From CAZLLV01 sp964560325 (lineage in GTDB: Bacteria > Acidobacteriota > Thermoanaerobaculia > Multivoradales > DATKCC01), in assembly GCA_964560325.1 (NCBI GenBank), contig CAZLLV010000348.1, forward strand, positions 1 through 28,773: a stretch of 28,773 bases of DNA. The letters are read 5' to 3'. This document shows positions 15,920 to 23,885 of the stretch, piece by piece; the first letter of the stretch is position 1, and every line of letters begins with the position of its first letter. The notes beneath the pieces are model-generated. The model did no database searches. It saw nothing but the letters and a program-made list of their open reading frames with translations, and was not told the DNA's origin. The position numbers and the translations under genes were made by a program.

Positions 15920-16230
15920 CCACCGTTCGGGTCCGGATCTGGGCCGGAGTCTGCGGTGTTCACGTCGCCCGGCCCGACGTTCATCGGCCCATAGGGCGGT
16001 GCGGTCTTCTCTGAATCGTCTGCCCGATCATACGTGTTTTCGGGTGTCGAGCTCCCGGAACCGGCGCCGAGCCAGTCGGTGAGGAGGCTCTGGAACCAGG
16101 TTTCGACGGAGGTCCAGAGGCTTCCGCTGTCGTGCACCGCTCCGCCGGCCGCCCACGCGCAGGGTGCTGCAAGCAGGGTCAGAGCCAGGACGAGCGCGCC
16201 CACCCTCGAAAATCCGCGTTTCCCAATCAT
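15916..16230 (-). CDS. Small secreted protein coupled to the TPR regulator
   Basis: No recognised family. From the ATG at 16230 it is 104 aa. A basic start (MIGKRGFSR) is followed by a hydrophobic core, VGALVLALTLLAA, and a cleavage site after AWA (residue 27). The mature part of about 77 aa has a Trp-rich amphipathic helix (SLWTSVETWFQSLLTDWLG) and then a disordered acidic tail ending PDPDPNGG; it contains no Cys. An upstream in-frame ATG at 16299 has a better Shine-Dalgarno (GAGGGAAC) but would give a 37-residue region before the signal; I prefer 16230 on signal-peptide grounds. The stop overlaps the TTG of the TPR gene, so the two form one translationally coupled unit. Confidence 0.65.
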   Translation of the reverse strand: MIGKRGFSRVGALVLALTLLAAPCAWAAGGAVHDSGSLWTSVETWFQSLLTDWLGAGSGSSTPENTYDRADDSEKTAPPYGPMNVGPGDVNTADSGPDPDPNGG

Positions 16231-16320
16231 GGTTCTCGGTGCCCTTTCCGACGGACCCTTCCCCCAGGTACCCGGGGCCTGGCCGTCATCTGTCCACATT
16301 CGTTCCCTCAGTGCACGACT

Positions 16321-16395
16321 GTGACGGAAGCGTGACACCGGAATGAGAAATTAACGCTCGTCTACATAGAAATATAGATGAACGCAAATATCATG
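16321..16395 (-). promoter_or_regulatory. AT-rich control region upstream of the secreted-protein/TPR unit
   Basis: A stretch of about 50 bp (16345-16395) is strongly AT-rich in a 70% GC window and lies upstream of the two-gene unit, as expected for its promoter. Two GTGAC direct repeats (16321-16325 and 16332-16336) are spaced 11 bp, one helical turn, as in many response-regulator sites. No single -35/-10 pair is convincing; TTGCGT, 17 bp, TAGACG is the best. Confidence 0.3.
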
Positions 16396-16423
16396 GTAGG
16401 TACTCGAGCTTGCGCCGCCTGCT

Positions 16424-16439
16424 CGGGGCGCGTGCCCCG
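16424..16439 (-). terminator. Hairpin just after the RND exporter gene
   Basis: CGGGGC and GCCCCG form a perfect 6-bp stem with a 4-nt loop, 3 bp after the TAG of the exporter gene. There is no U-run, so termination is only plausible. Confidence 0.4.
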
Positions 16440-16442
16440 GGG

Positions 16443-19001
16443 CTACTTGGCGGCCCGCCGCTCGCGCCAGGAGAGGAAGGCGGGCAACAGGGTGATCGCG
16501 ACGAAGGCGGTCGCGAGCGCGCCCATGACGGCGACGAAGCCGGTCGACTGGAGGCCGGGGTAGCGGGAGGTGGCGAGCGAGCCGAAGCCGACGACGGTGG
16601 AGAACGCCGCCACCACGATCGCCTTGCCGGTCTCGGCCAGGCCGACGCCGAGCTCGCCCGGGGCGTGGCCGTCCATCTCCCGGTACCGGTGCACGGCGTG
16701 GATGCCGTAGTCGACGCCGATCCCGATGATCATGGTGGTCACGAAGACGTTCATGAAGTTCATCGGCATGCCGAAGAGCGCCATCCCGCCGAGCATCCAG
16801 ACCAGGCCGACGAGGAGTGGCAGGAGCGACAGCAGGGCGTCGGCGAGGCTGCGGAAGTCGATCCAGAGGAGGATCGCCACCACCAGGAAGCCGAGCACCG
16901 CGGCGACCACCGCGTCGCGCCGCACCCGCTCGCGCATCCGTTGGTTGATCACGTTCGGCCCGGTCAGGACGACGTCCGGCCCCAGCTCCTCGGCGAGCGC
17001 GACCGCCTGCGGCGGGGGCGCGCGCCGCCACTGGTTGAGCGGCGGGTAGAGGTAGACCACGCTCACGTAGCCGCCGGCCTCGTCCCGCTGGAGGTAGCGC
17101 TCCAGGAGCTGCCCGGTCTCTTGATCTTCGGTGAGGGCTTCGGGCGCGATCGGCTCGTCGACCGCCAGCGCCTCTCGAAAGAGGTCGAGCCCGTGCTCGA
17201 ACGGCTCGGCCCGCAGGCCGGACTCGGTGAGGGCGGCGCGGAAGTCGGACTCGATCCGTTCCATGTCGAGCCGCCCCGTCGCCTCCCCCTCCTCGAGCCA
17301 CTGGAGCGCCCGGCGCTGCCGGCCAGGGCTCGGCATGAGCGTCGTCAGGCCGGAGTAGCCGAGGATCACGTCGTCCTCGGCGAGCTCGCGGGCGCCGGCG
17401 AGCGCCGCCTCGGAGCGCTCGTAGATCTCCTCCAGCGTGTCGCCCTTGATCATCAGCATCATGGCGTCGAAGCCGGAGTCGAAGTGGTGGGCGACCTCCT
17501 CCCCCACCTCGATGCCCCGGTTGCCCTTCTCCGGGCGCATCGTCTTCATCCCCTCTTCGAACTCGAGGCCGAGCGCACCCCAGGCCGCGGCGACCGTCAC
17601 CACCGCTCCGAGCGCCAGCGTGGTCCGCGGGTGCGCGGTCGCGAAGCGCATGATCGGGCCGGTACCGAAGCTGTGCAGGTAGAGGTTCGGCTCGCTGTCG
17701 CGCCGGCTGTGGCGGTGCTCGCCCCAGGCGATGAGCGCGGGCAGCAGGGTGAGCACCCCGATCATGCAGAAGAGGATGCCGGTGCCGGTCAGGAAGCCCA
17801 TCTGCCGCAGGCCGGTGAAGTCGGTGACCAGGAAGGCGAAGAAGGTCGCCGCCGTGGTCACGGCGCCCACCACGACGGCGCGGCCGGACGTGCTCGCCAT
17901 GGTCGCGAGCGCCGGCTCCATCGCCTGCCCCTTGCCCCGCTCCTCGACGTAGCGGCCGTAGGAGACGATGACGAAGTCGATCCCCAGGCCGATCAGGAGC
18001 GCCGCGGTGCCGCTGGTGGCCGACGAGAGCGTGCCGACGGTCACCGCCGAGAAGCCGAAGGTCAGCACCAGCCCGAAGGCGAGCGGCAGGATGGCGTAGA
18101 GGAGCGGCCCGAGGCGCCGGAAGGCGAGGAGGAAGAGGGCGAGCACGAAGACGGTCGAGGTGACGACGTTTCGCACCATGTCGCCACGGATGAGCTGGTA
18201 GTCGTCGAGGGCCGTGAGGTACGCCCCTCCGAGCACCACCTCCGGCGCCGGCGCTTGCTCGCCCGGGCCGACGATCTCCTCCCAGGCCGCGGTCGCGGCC
18301 TGGACCTCGCGCTCGACCGCCGCCACGAGCCGGATGTCGAACTCGGTGTCCTGCGGCGGCCTGACCGGGCGCGCGAGGATCAGGAGCAGCCGCTGGTCCT
18401 GGGAGAGGTAGTAGCCGCTCGTCCAGTCGACCGACAGCTCGCCGCGGCTCGATTCGAGGCGCGCGAGCAGAATCTCGGCGAGCCCGAACGGGTCGAGCTT
18501 CACCAGATCCTTGAGCGCCACGCTCTGCGGCGTGGTGAGGAAGCGCCGCAGCTCGCGCGTGCGCGCCTCGATGCCCTCGGTCGTCAAGCGCTCCGAGAGC
18601 TCCTCGCGCCCCTCCTGGTCGAGGAAGAGCACCGCCTTCGGGTAGATCCGCTCGATCAGCTCTTCCGGTGCCCCGATCCGGTAGTCGGCGCGCTCGATCT
18701 CCGGCAGCTCCTCGAGCCGGCGGCCGAGCCGATCGACCAGGAGCTCGTACGGCTCCGGCACCTGCCCCTCCGGCACGCGGACGACGACCAGCAGGTAGTC
18801 GACGCCCCCGAAGCGCTCCATCGCCTCCAGGAAGTCGGCGATCTTCGGGTCGTTCTTGGGCAGCAGGTTGAGGATGTCCGGGTCGAGGTGGAGCCGGGTG
18901 ATGAGGCCGCCGGCGAGGGCCACGACGAGGGCGCAGACGACGAAGACCCGCCGGTATCGGCGAGCGGAGGCCAGGGCGATCCGCTGGAGAATCGGGCGCA
19001 C
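16443..19001 (-). CDS. MMPL/RND-superfamily exporter
   Basis: An 852-aa inner-membrane transporter with the RND two-fold layout. TM1 (about 19-38) is followed by a large periplasmic loop (about 40-280) and a TM bundle (about 285-430) with the conserved ALLIGLGIDFVIVSYGRYVEE. A second half follows, with TM near 465-485, a periplasmic loop to about 690 and a final bundle holding IIGIGVDYGIHAVHRYRE, the matching GxDYG motif. In this family proton-driven export of lipids or hydrophobic molecules is usual (MmpL, HpnN, patched-like proteins). No membrane-fusion protein or outer-membrane channel gene is adjacent, which fits the single-component MMPL type rather than AcrB. The GTG start lies 26 bp after pgsA, so co-transcription with a phospholipid gene is likely. 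The substrate is unknown. Confidence 0.9.
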   Translation of the reverse strand: MRPILQRIALASARRYRRVFVVCALVVALAGGLITRLHLDPDILNLLPKNDPKIADFLEAMERFGGVDYLLVVVRVPEGQVPEPYELLVDRLGRRLEELPEIERADYRIGAPEELIERIYPKAVLFLDQEGREELSERLTTEGIEARTRELRRFLTTPQSVALKDLVKLDPFGLAEILLARLESSRGELSVDWTSGYYLSQDQRLLLILARPVRPPQDTEFDIRLVAAVEREVQAATAAWEEIVGPGEQAPAPEVVLGGAYLTALDDYQLIRGDMVRNVVTSTVFVLALFLLAFRRLGPLLYAILPLAFGLVLTFGFSAVTVGTLSSATSGTAALLIGLGIDFVIVSYGRYVEERGKGQAMEPALATMASTSGRAVVVGAVTTAATFFAFLVTDFTGLRQMGFLTGTGILFCMIGVLTLLPALIAWGEHRHSRRDSEPNLYLHSFGTGPIMRFATAHPRTTLALGAVVTVAAAWGALGLEFEEGMKTMRPEKGNRGIEVGEEVAHHFDSGFDAMMLMIKGDTLEEIYERSEAALAGARELAEDDVILGYSGLTTLMPSPGRQRRALQWLEEGEATGRLDMERIESDFRAALTESGLRAEPFEHGLDLFREALAVDEPIAPEALTEDQETGQLLERYLQRDEAGGYVSVVYLYPPLNQWRRAPPPQAVALAEELGPDVVLTGPNVINQRMRERVRRDAVVAAVLGFLVVAILLWIDFRSLADALLSLLPLLVGLVWMLGGMALFGMPMNFMNVFVTTMIIGIGVDYGIHAVHRYREMDGHAPGELGVGLAETGKAIVVAAFSTVVGFGSLATSRYPGLQSTGFVAVMGALATAFVAITLLPAFLSWRERRAAK

Positions 19002-19027
19002 GGTGGAGGATTCCGGTCGGTGTGGTT

Positions 19028-19606
19028 TCAGGAGGTCTTGCCGGTGGGCCGGCGCTCGGACTCGAGGATCAGCCGGCCGTAGCGGATGAAGTAGTCGACG
19101 CCGGAGATCACGCTGATCGCGACCGCGGCCCAGAGCACCGTCGGCAGCAGCCAGGTCGGATCGTGGCCCCCGAGGCCCTGGAGGCGCTCGTGGATGATGC
19201 CGACGGAGACCGCGACGGTATGGACGGCGGTCTTGAGCTTGCCCGAGAAATCGGCCGCGATGACCATGTTCTCCGACGCCGCGAAGCTGCGCAGCGCCGA
19301 CACCGCGAACTCCCGCGCCACGATCACCACCACCATCCAGGCCGGCGCGACGTTGAGCTCGGCGAGCGAGATGAACGCCGCCGACATCAGGATCTTGTCG
19401 GCCGCCGGGTCGAGGAGCTTCCCGAGGTTGGTGATCTTGCGCTGGCGCCGGGCGAGGTAGCCGTCGAGCACGTCGGTCAAGGCCGCGAGCAGGAAGATGC
19501 CGAGCGCCACGTACTCCTTGCCGTCGAACTTGGTCAGGAGCGCCGCCACCAGGACCGGCACGAGCACGATCCGGAAGAGCGTCAGGAGGTTCGGGAGGTT
19601 CAGCAT
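19028..19606 (-). CDS. pgsA: CDP-diacylglycerol--glycerol-3-phosphate 3-phosphatidyltransferase
   Basis: Integral membrane enzyme committing CDP-diacylglycerol to phosphatidylglycerol and cardiolipin synthesis. At 192 aa it matches the family. It begins MLNLPNLLTLFRIVLVPVL. The CDP-alcohol phosphotransferase signature D-x2-DG-x2-AR-x8-G-x3-D-x3-D is complete: TDVLDGYLARRQ from Asp45, then LGKLLDPAADKIL. Several hydrophobic helices follow, for example WMVVVIVAREFAVSALRSF and TWLLPTVLWAAVAISVISGVDYF. It is followed closely by the RND exporter gene and lies downstream of the lytic transglycosylase. Phosphatidylserine synthase is a less likely alternative because the sequence fits PgsA throughout. 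Confidence 0.95.
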   Translation of the reverse strand: MLNLPNLLTLFRIVLVPVLVAALLTKFDGKEYVALGIFLLAALTDVLDGYLARRQRKITNLGKLLDPAADKILMSAAFISLAELNVAPAWMVVVIVAREFAVSALRSFAASENMVIAADFSGKLKTAVHTVAVSVGIIHERLQGLGGHDPTWLLPTVLWAAVAISVISGVDYFIRYGRLILESERRPTGKTS

Positions 19607-19705
19607 GGAGTCGGGCCGAAGACGGGAGCGGGGATCATACGTCAGGCGGAGCGCGCCGGAGCGCCGGAACGACCGGCGCGACGCCGTGGCGCAGGCGTCC
19701 GCGGG

Positions 19706-20449
19706 TCAGGGAGGATCGACGTTGGTCAGGCGCGGACGTTCGCCGCCGCGCCGCCAGCCGACCGGGCGGGCCGGCGCCGGCGGACGCTCGGAGGCCGGAC
19801 GGAGAGCGGTGCGAGCCGGGGAGCTTCCCGGGCGGGCCACGGCCCGTGGGGGCCAGGAGGCGAGGCGGACGTCGCCCCGCTCCGGTGCGGCCGCCGGGGC
19901 CGACCCGCCGCCCCAGAGGGCGAGCACGCGCGCCACGTAGGCGCGGGTCTCGCGGTAAGGCGGCACGCCGCCGAAGCGCTCGACGGCGCCCGGCCCGGCG
20001 TTGTAGGCCGCGAGCGCCCACTCGATCCGGCCGTCGAAGCGCTCGATCATCTGCCGCAGGTACAGGGTGCCGCCGCGCAGGTTCTCGGCCGGGTCGAACG
20101 GGCTCGCGACCGCGAGCTCGCGCGCGGTCTCCGGCATGAGCTGCATCAGCCCCTGTGCGCCTTTGACGGAGACGGCGAACCGGTTGTAGCCGCTCTCCGC
20201 CTGCACCACCGCGCGCACCAGACGCGGGTCGAGCCCCCGGGAGAGGGCGTGGCGCTCGATGAGCGGCAGCAGATCCTCGCTCGGCGGCTCGACCAGCCGG
20301 GTCGAGAGCCGGCGGCCGCGCTGGTCGTCGTTCTCGTTGTGGATGAGCGCCCGCCCTCCGGTCGAGGTCGACACCTCGACCTGGGCGGCGGCGATCGCCG
20401 GCACGCACGCCAGCACGGCGGCGATGGGAATGGCGCGGAGCGTGTTCAT
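19706..20449 (-). CDS. Secreted lytic transglycosylase (SLT/GH23 domain)
   Basis: A periplasmic peptidoglycan lytic transglycosylase of 247 aa. A signal peptide occupies residues about 1-22 (IPIAAVLACVPAIAAAQ, cleavage near AAA-Q). The SLT domain begins near residue 60: HALSRGLDPRLVRAVVQAESGYN carries the catalytic Glu85, then VKGAQGLMQLMPETARELAV, NLRGGTLYLRQMIERF and ALAAYNAGPGAVERFGG, with PPYRETRAYVARVL closing the fold. The last 60 or so residues are Pro/Arg/Ala-rich and probably disordered. It resembles the short MltE/Slt-like enzymes found beside envelope genes. It stands alone between alaS (147 bp upstream) and pgsA (99 bp downstream). Confidence 0.93.
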   Translation of the reverse strand: MNTLRAIPIAAVLACVPAIAAAQVEVSTSTGGRALIHNENDDQRGRRLSTRLVEPPSEDLLPLIERHALSRGLDPRLVRAVVQAESGYNRFAVSVKGAQGLMQLMPETARELAVASPFDPAENLRGGTLYLRQMIERFDGRIEWALAAYNAGPGAVERFGGVPPYRETRAYVARVLALWGGGSAPAAAPERGDVRLASWPPRAVARPGSSPARTALRPASERPPAPARPVGWRRGGERPRLTNVDPP

Positions 20450-20540
20450 CGACTCGCGGTTCGGTCCAGCACGGAACGGACCTCGGAGTCTAGCAGGTCG
20501 GAGGGCGCAAGACCACGGGCGGAGACGCAGAAGATGGTTC

Positions 20541-20598
20541 GGGAGGGGCGTCCCCTGCCCCCGGAGGGGGAAGGGGAACGAGGGGATTGGGGGCGATC
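20541..20598 (-). repeat. Dispersed GC-rich hairpin repeat, copy 2; possible alaS terminator
   Basis: Read on the minus strand it starts in the alaS stop codon (TGATCG) and runs CCCCCAATCCCCTCG, TTCCCCTTCCC, a CTCCGGGGGC arm, AGGGGACGCCCC and TCCC, closely following copy 1 at 10257-10321. CCCCT-x-CCCCC pairs with GGGGG-x-AGGGG, so the transcript forms a strong hairpin right after alaS. Confidence 0.75.
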
Positions 20599-23311
20599 AG
20601 GCCAGCAACGCCTTGCCGACCGCGTCCGGCACCGCCGCGAGCGCCTCGGGCAGCTTCTCCGGCGCCTTGCCGCCGGCCTGGGCGAAGTCGGGCCGGCCGC
20701 CGCCCCCGCCGCCGACGATCGGCGCCAGCTCGCGCACCAGAGCGCCCGCCTGCACCCGGTCGGTCAGATCGGCGGTCACCGCCGCGATCAACGTCACCTT
20801 CTCGCCCTCGCGCGTGCCGATCACCACTACGCCCGAGCCGAGCTTCGAGCGCAACGCGTCCGCCATGTTGCGCAGCTCCCCGGCCGGCGCCGGCGGCACC
20901 TCGCGCGCGAGCACCCGGACGCCGCCGACCTCGATCGACTCGCCGCCGCCGCCCGCCGCCTGGCCGGAGACGAGCTCCATGCGCAGCTTGGCGAGCTCCT
21001 TCTCCCGCTCGGCGAGCGACTCGCGGAGCGCCGCGACCTCCTCCGCCGCCCGCTCCACCGGGGTGCCGAGCGCCTCCGCCACACCCTCCAGCAGAGCTTC
21101 CCGCTCGCGCACCCGCGCGAGCGCCGCCTCGCCGGTCACCGCCTCGATCCGGCGCACACCGGAGGCGATGCCGCGCTCGGCGGTGACCAGGAAGAGGCCG
21201 ATCTCGCCGGTGTTCGTCACGTGGCAGCCGCCGCACAGCTCCAGGCTGAAGCCGGGCACCTCGACGGTGCGCACGCGGTCGCCGTACTTCTCGCCGAAGA
21301 GCGCCATCGCCCCGGCCGCGACCGCTTCCGGGTAGCTCTTCTCCTCCACCCGCGTCGAGACCGCGCGCAGCACCCACTCGTTCACCCGGTCTTCGATCCG
21401 CCGCAGCTCCTCGGCCGTGACCGGCCGGGAGGAGGTGAAGTCGAAGCGCAGCCGGTCGGGCGCGACCAGCGAGCCGGCCTGCCGCACGCCCTCGCCCAGC
21501 TCTTCGCGGAGCGCGGCGTGGAGCAGGTGGGTGGCGGTGTGGTTGCGCTGGGTCGCGGCCCGGCGGCGCATGTCGACCTGGGCGTCGACGCTCGCGCCCG
21601 GAACGAGCTCGCCCGCCTCGACCTCGACGAGGTGGACGATGGCGCCGCCGTCGCCCTTGCGGGTGTCGGTGACCAGCGCCCGGCCGACCCGACCCGCCGG
21701 ATCGGTCCAGGAGACGACTCCGGTGTCGCCGATCTGGCCGCCCGACTCGGCGTAGAACGGTGTTGCGGCGAGGATCACGGCGCCGGTCTCGCCCGCCTGC
21801 AGCGCGTCGACCGTCCCGGCCCCGTCGCCCTCCTCGGCGGCGAGGCGGAGCACCTTCGTCTCGACGGCGCTCAGCTCGTCGTAGCCGATGAAGCGGGAGT
21901 GCTCGGGAACGGACCGCTCGGCGGAGGCCGGCGCGCCCGGGTCGCTCTTCCAGGCGAGCGCGCGGGCGAGGGCGCCGAGGCGCTGCTGCGAGCCGCCGGA
22001 TGCCTGGCGCGATCGCTCCTGCTGCCGCTTCATCGCCTCGCGGAAGCCCTCCTCGTCGACGCCCATCCGCTCCTCCTCGGCGATCTCGCGGATCGCCTCG
22101 AACGGCAGGCCGTGGGTCTCGTAGAGCCAGAACGCCCGTGCGCCCGGGAGCCGGTCGCGCCCCTCGGCGCGCGCCGCCTCGATCTCGTCCTGCACCTGCC
22201 GGGAGCCGGCGGCGAGTGTGGCGAGGAACTTCTCTTCCTCGGCGCGCACGGTGGCGACCGATGCCTCGCACGTCGCTTCGAGCTCCGGGTAGGCCCCGCG
22301 ATGACCTCCCATGGTCTCGCCCACCACCGGCACGAGGCGGTGGAGGAAGGGCTCCTCGAGGCCGACCCGCATGCCGTGTCGGACCGCGCGGCGCAGGATC
22401 CGGCGGAGCACGTAGCCGCGCCCCTCGTTGCCCGGGATCACGCCGTCGGCGAGCAGGAAGGAGACCGCGCGGACGTGGTCGGCCACCACCCGCAGCGAGA
22501 CGTCGCGCTCGGCATCCCGGCCGTAGGAGACGCCGGCGATCTCGGCGGCGGCTTCGAGGAGCGGCCGGAAGAGGTCGGTGTCGTAGTTCGAGCCGACGCC
22601 CTGGACGATCGCGGGCACCCGTACGAGGCCGGCGCCGGTGTCGATCGAGGGGTTCGGGAGCGGCTTCATCTGCCCCGACTCGTCGCGGTCGAACTGCATG
22701 AAGACGAGGTTCCAGAACTCGAAGTAGCGCCCGGACGCGCTCCCCTCCTCCCAGGCGACCGGCGGGCGCTCGGGGGCCAGATCGATGTGGACCTCGCTGC
22801 ACGGGCCGCACGGGCCGACCTCGCCCATCGACCAGAAGTTGTCCTCGGCGCCGCAGCGAAGGATCCGCCCTTCGGGCAGCGTCGAGATCTTCTTCCACAG
22901 CTCGAACGCCTCGTCGTCGTCGTGGAAGACGGTGGCGAACAGGTGCTCGGCCGGCAGGCCCCAGACCTCGGTGACCAGCTCCCAGGCGAGGCGGATCGCC
23001 TCGTCCTTGAAGTAGTCGCCGAACGAGAAGTTGCCGAGCATCTCGAAGAAGGTGTGGTGGCGCGGCGACGGCCCGACGTTCTCGAGGTCGTTGTGCTTGC
23101 CGGAGACGCGCAGGCACTTCTGGGAGGTCGCCACGCGCGCCGCCGGCGGCGCTTCGAGGCCGAGGAAGGCGTTCTTGAACTGCACCATGCCGGCGTTGGC
23201 GAAGAGCAGCGTCGGGTCGCCGTGCGGCACCAGCGGCCCGCTCGGGTGGCGCTGGTGGCCGCGCTCGGCGAAGAAGTCGAGGAAGGAGGTGCGGATGTCG
23301 TGGCTCTTCAT
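20597..23311 (-). CDS. alaS: Alanyl-tRNA synthetase
   Basis: Class II synthetase charging tRNA-Ala and editing Ser/Gly. At 904 aa it is slightly longer than the E. coli enzyme (about 875). The catalytic domain opens IRTSFLDFFAERGHQRHPSG and continues with LLFANAGMVQFKNAFLG, TSQKCLRVSGKHNDLENVG and HTFFEMLGNFSFGDYFK. The editing domain has the zinc-site motifs HTATHLLHAAL and ELCGGCHVTNTGEIGLF. The C-terminal domain ends with the glycine-rich GGGGGGRPDFAQAGGK. The ATG at 23311 gives MKSHDIRTSF; a 13-bp duplication of this start region lies 20 bp upstream and creates a 7-codon reading frame ending in TGA over the alaS ATG. recX lies directly upstream, a common pairing. Confidence 0.98.
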   Translation of the reverse strand: MKSHDIRTSFLDFFAERGHQRHPSGPLVPHGDPTLLFANAGMVQFKNAFLGLEAPPAARVATSQKCLRVSGKHNDLENVGPSPRHHTFFEMLGNFSFGDYFKDEAIRLAWELVTEVWGLPAEHLFATVFHDDDEAFELWKKISTLPEGRILRCGAEDNFWSMGEVGPCGPCSEVHIDLAPERPPVAWEEGSASGRYFEFWNLVFMQFDRDESGQMKPLPNPSIDTGAGLVRVPAIVQGVGSNYDTDLFRPLLEAAAEIAGVSYGRDAERDVSLRVVADHVRAVSFLLADGVIPGNEGRGYVLRRILRRAVRHGMRVGLEEPFLHRLVPVVGETMGGHRGAYPELEATCEASVATVRAEEEKFLATLAAGSRQVQDEIEAARAEGRDRLPGARAFWLYETHGLPFEAIREIAEEERMGVDEEGFREAMKRQQERSRQASGGSQQRLGALARALAWKSDPGAPASAERSVPEHSRFIGYDELSAVETKVLRLAAEEGDGAGTVDALQAGETGAVILAATPFYAESGGQIGDTGVVSWTDPAGRVGRALVTDTRKGDGGAIVHLVEVEAGELVPGASVDAQVDMRRRAATQRNHTATHLLHAALREELGEGVRQAGSLVAPDRLRFDFTSSRPVTAEELRRIEDRVNEWVLRAVSTRVEEKSYPEAVAAGAMALFGEKYGDRVRTVEVPGFSLELCGGCHVTNTGEIGLFLVTAERGIASGVRRIEAVTGEAALARVREREALLEGVAEALGTPVERAAEEVAALRESLAEREKELAKLRMELVSGQAAGGGGESIEVGGVRVLAREVPPAPAGELRNMADALRSKLGSGVVVIGTREGEKVTLIAAVTADLTDRVQAGALVRELAPIVGGGGGGRPDFAQAGGKAPEKLPEALAAVPDAVGKALLA

Positions 23312-23333
23312 GACGGCTGATGGCTCTTCATGA
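23301..23333 (-). repeat. Short tandem duplication across the alaS start, with 7-codon upstream ORF
   Basis: TGGCTCTTCATGA occurs at 23301-23313 and again at 23321-23333, a 20-bp period. The upstream copy supplies an ATG (23331-23329) reading MKSHQPS and stopping at the TGA that overlaps the true alaS ATG (sequence TCATGA). It resembles a slippage duplication of the start region. Confidence 0.75.
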
Positions 23334-23383
23334 GGGATACCGAGTGGTCCTGACGGTGGGCGCCCGGCGGGCGGGGGGAGACT

Positions 23384-23866
23384 TTACAACGTGGCCTGCT
23401 CCCACGGGCGCTCGTCGAGGAGCCGGGCGATCGAGCGGCGGGAGAAGCCGCGGCGCTCTAGGCGGCGGGCGATCTTGGCGGCGAGCTTCTCGCGCGCATC
23501 CGGGTCGGCCGGGATCGGTCGGGCGCCGGCCCGCATCGCCTCCTCCCGCGCGGCGTCGAAGTCGTCGTCGGGCAGCAGCTCGTCGAGCACCTCGTCGGCG
23601 ACCGTCCGATCGACGCCGCGCGCTCCGAGCTCGGCCGCGAGCCGCGCCCGGCCGTAGCCGCCCCGCCCGGTGCGGCCGGCCACGTACTGGCGTGCCGCCT
23701 CGCCGTCGTCGAGGTAGCGGCGCTCTTCGAGGCGCACGATCGCTGCCGCGATCTCGTCCCCCGTGTACGAGCGCTGCGCGAGCTTGGCTTCGATCTCGCG
23801 CCGGAAGTGGGTGCGCCGGGAGAGGAGCTTCACCGCCTGGTCGTACGCGGAGAGCCGTTCGCTCAC
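23384..23866 (-). CDS. recX: Regulatory protein RecX
   Basis: A modulator of RecA filaments. At 160 aa it fits the family. It is all-helical, with the RecX three-helix repeats: AVKLLSRRTHFRREIEAKLAQRSYTGDEIAAAI (in two parts), RYLDDGEAARQYVAGRT, GYGRARLAAELGARGVDR, and a final REKLAAKIARRLERRGFSRRSIARLL. The GTG start lies 19 bp after the PilT-family gene, and alaS begins about 70 bp downstream; recX-alaS adjacency is common in bacteria. recA itself is not in the window. Confidence 0.93.
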   Translation of the reverse strand: MSERLSAYDQAVKLLSRRTHFRREIEAKLAQRSYTGDEIAAAIVRLEERRYLDDGEAARQYVAGRTGRGGYGRARLAAELGARGVDRTVADEVLDELLPDDDFDAAREEAMRAGARPIPADPDAREKLAAKIARRLERRGFSRRSIARLLDERPWEQATL

Positions 23867-23885
23867 GACACCAGCTCGCAGGCCA

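Noticed and set aside
14501..16230. Toxin-antitoxin system as an explanation for the secreted-protein/TPR pair
   Set aside because: The small protein has a clear export signal and the large one has no toxin or nuclease motif, so a TA reading is not supported.
16410..19082. An 890-codon plus-strand frame antisense to the RND exporter
   Set aside because: His/Arg/Glu-rich shadow of a clear membrane protein; no ribosome site or motif.
19022..23320. A 1432-codon open frame on the plus strand antisense to pgsA, slt and alaS
   Set aside because: Same cause; all three minus-strand genes have complete, recognisable motifs.
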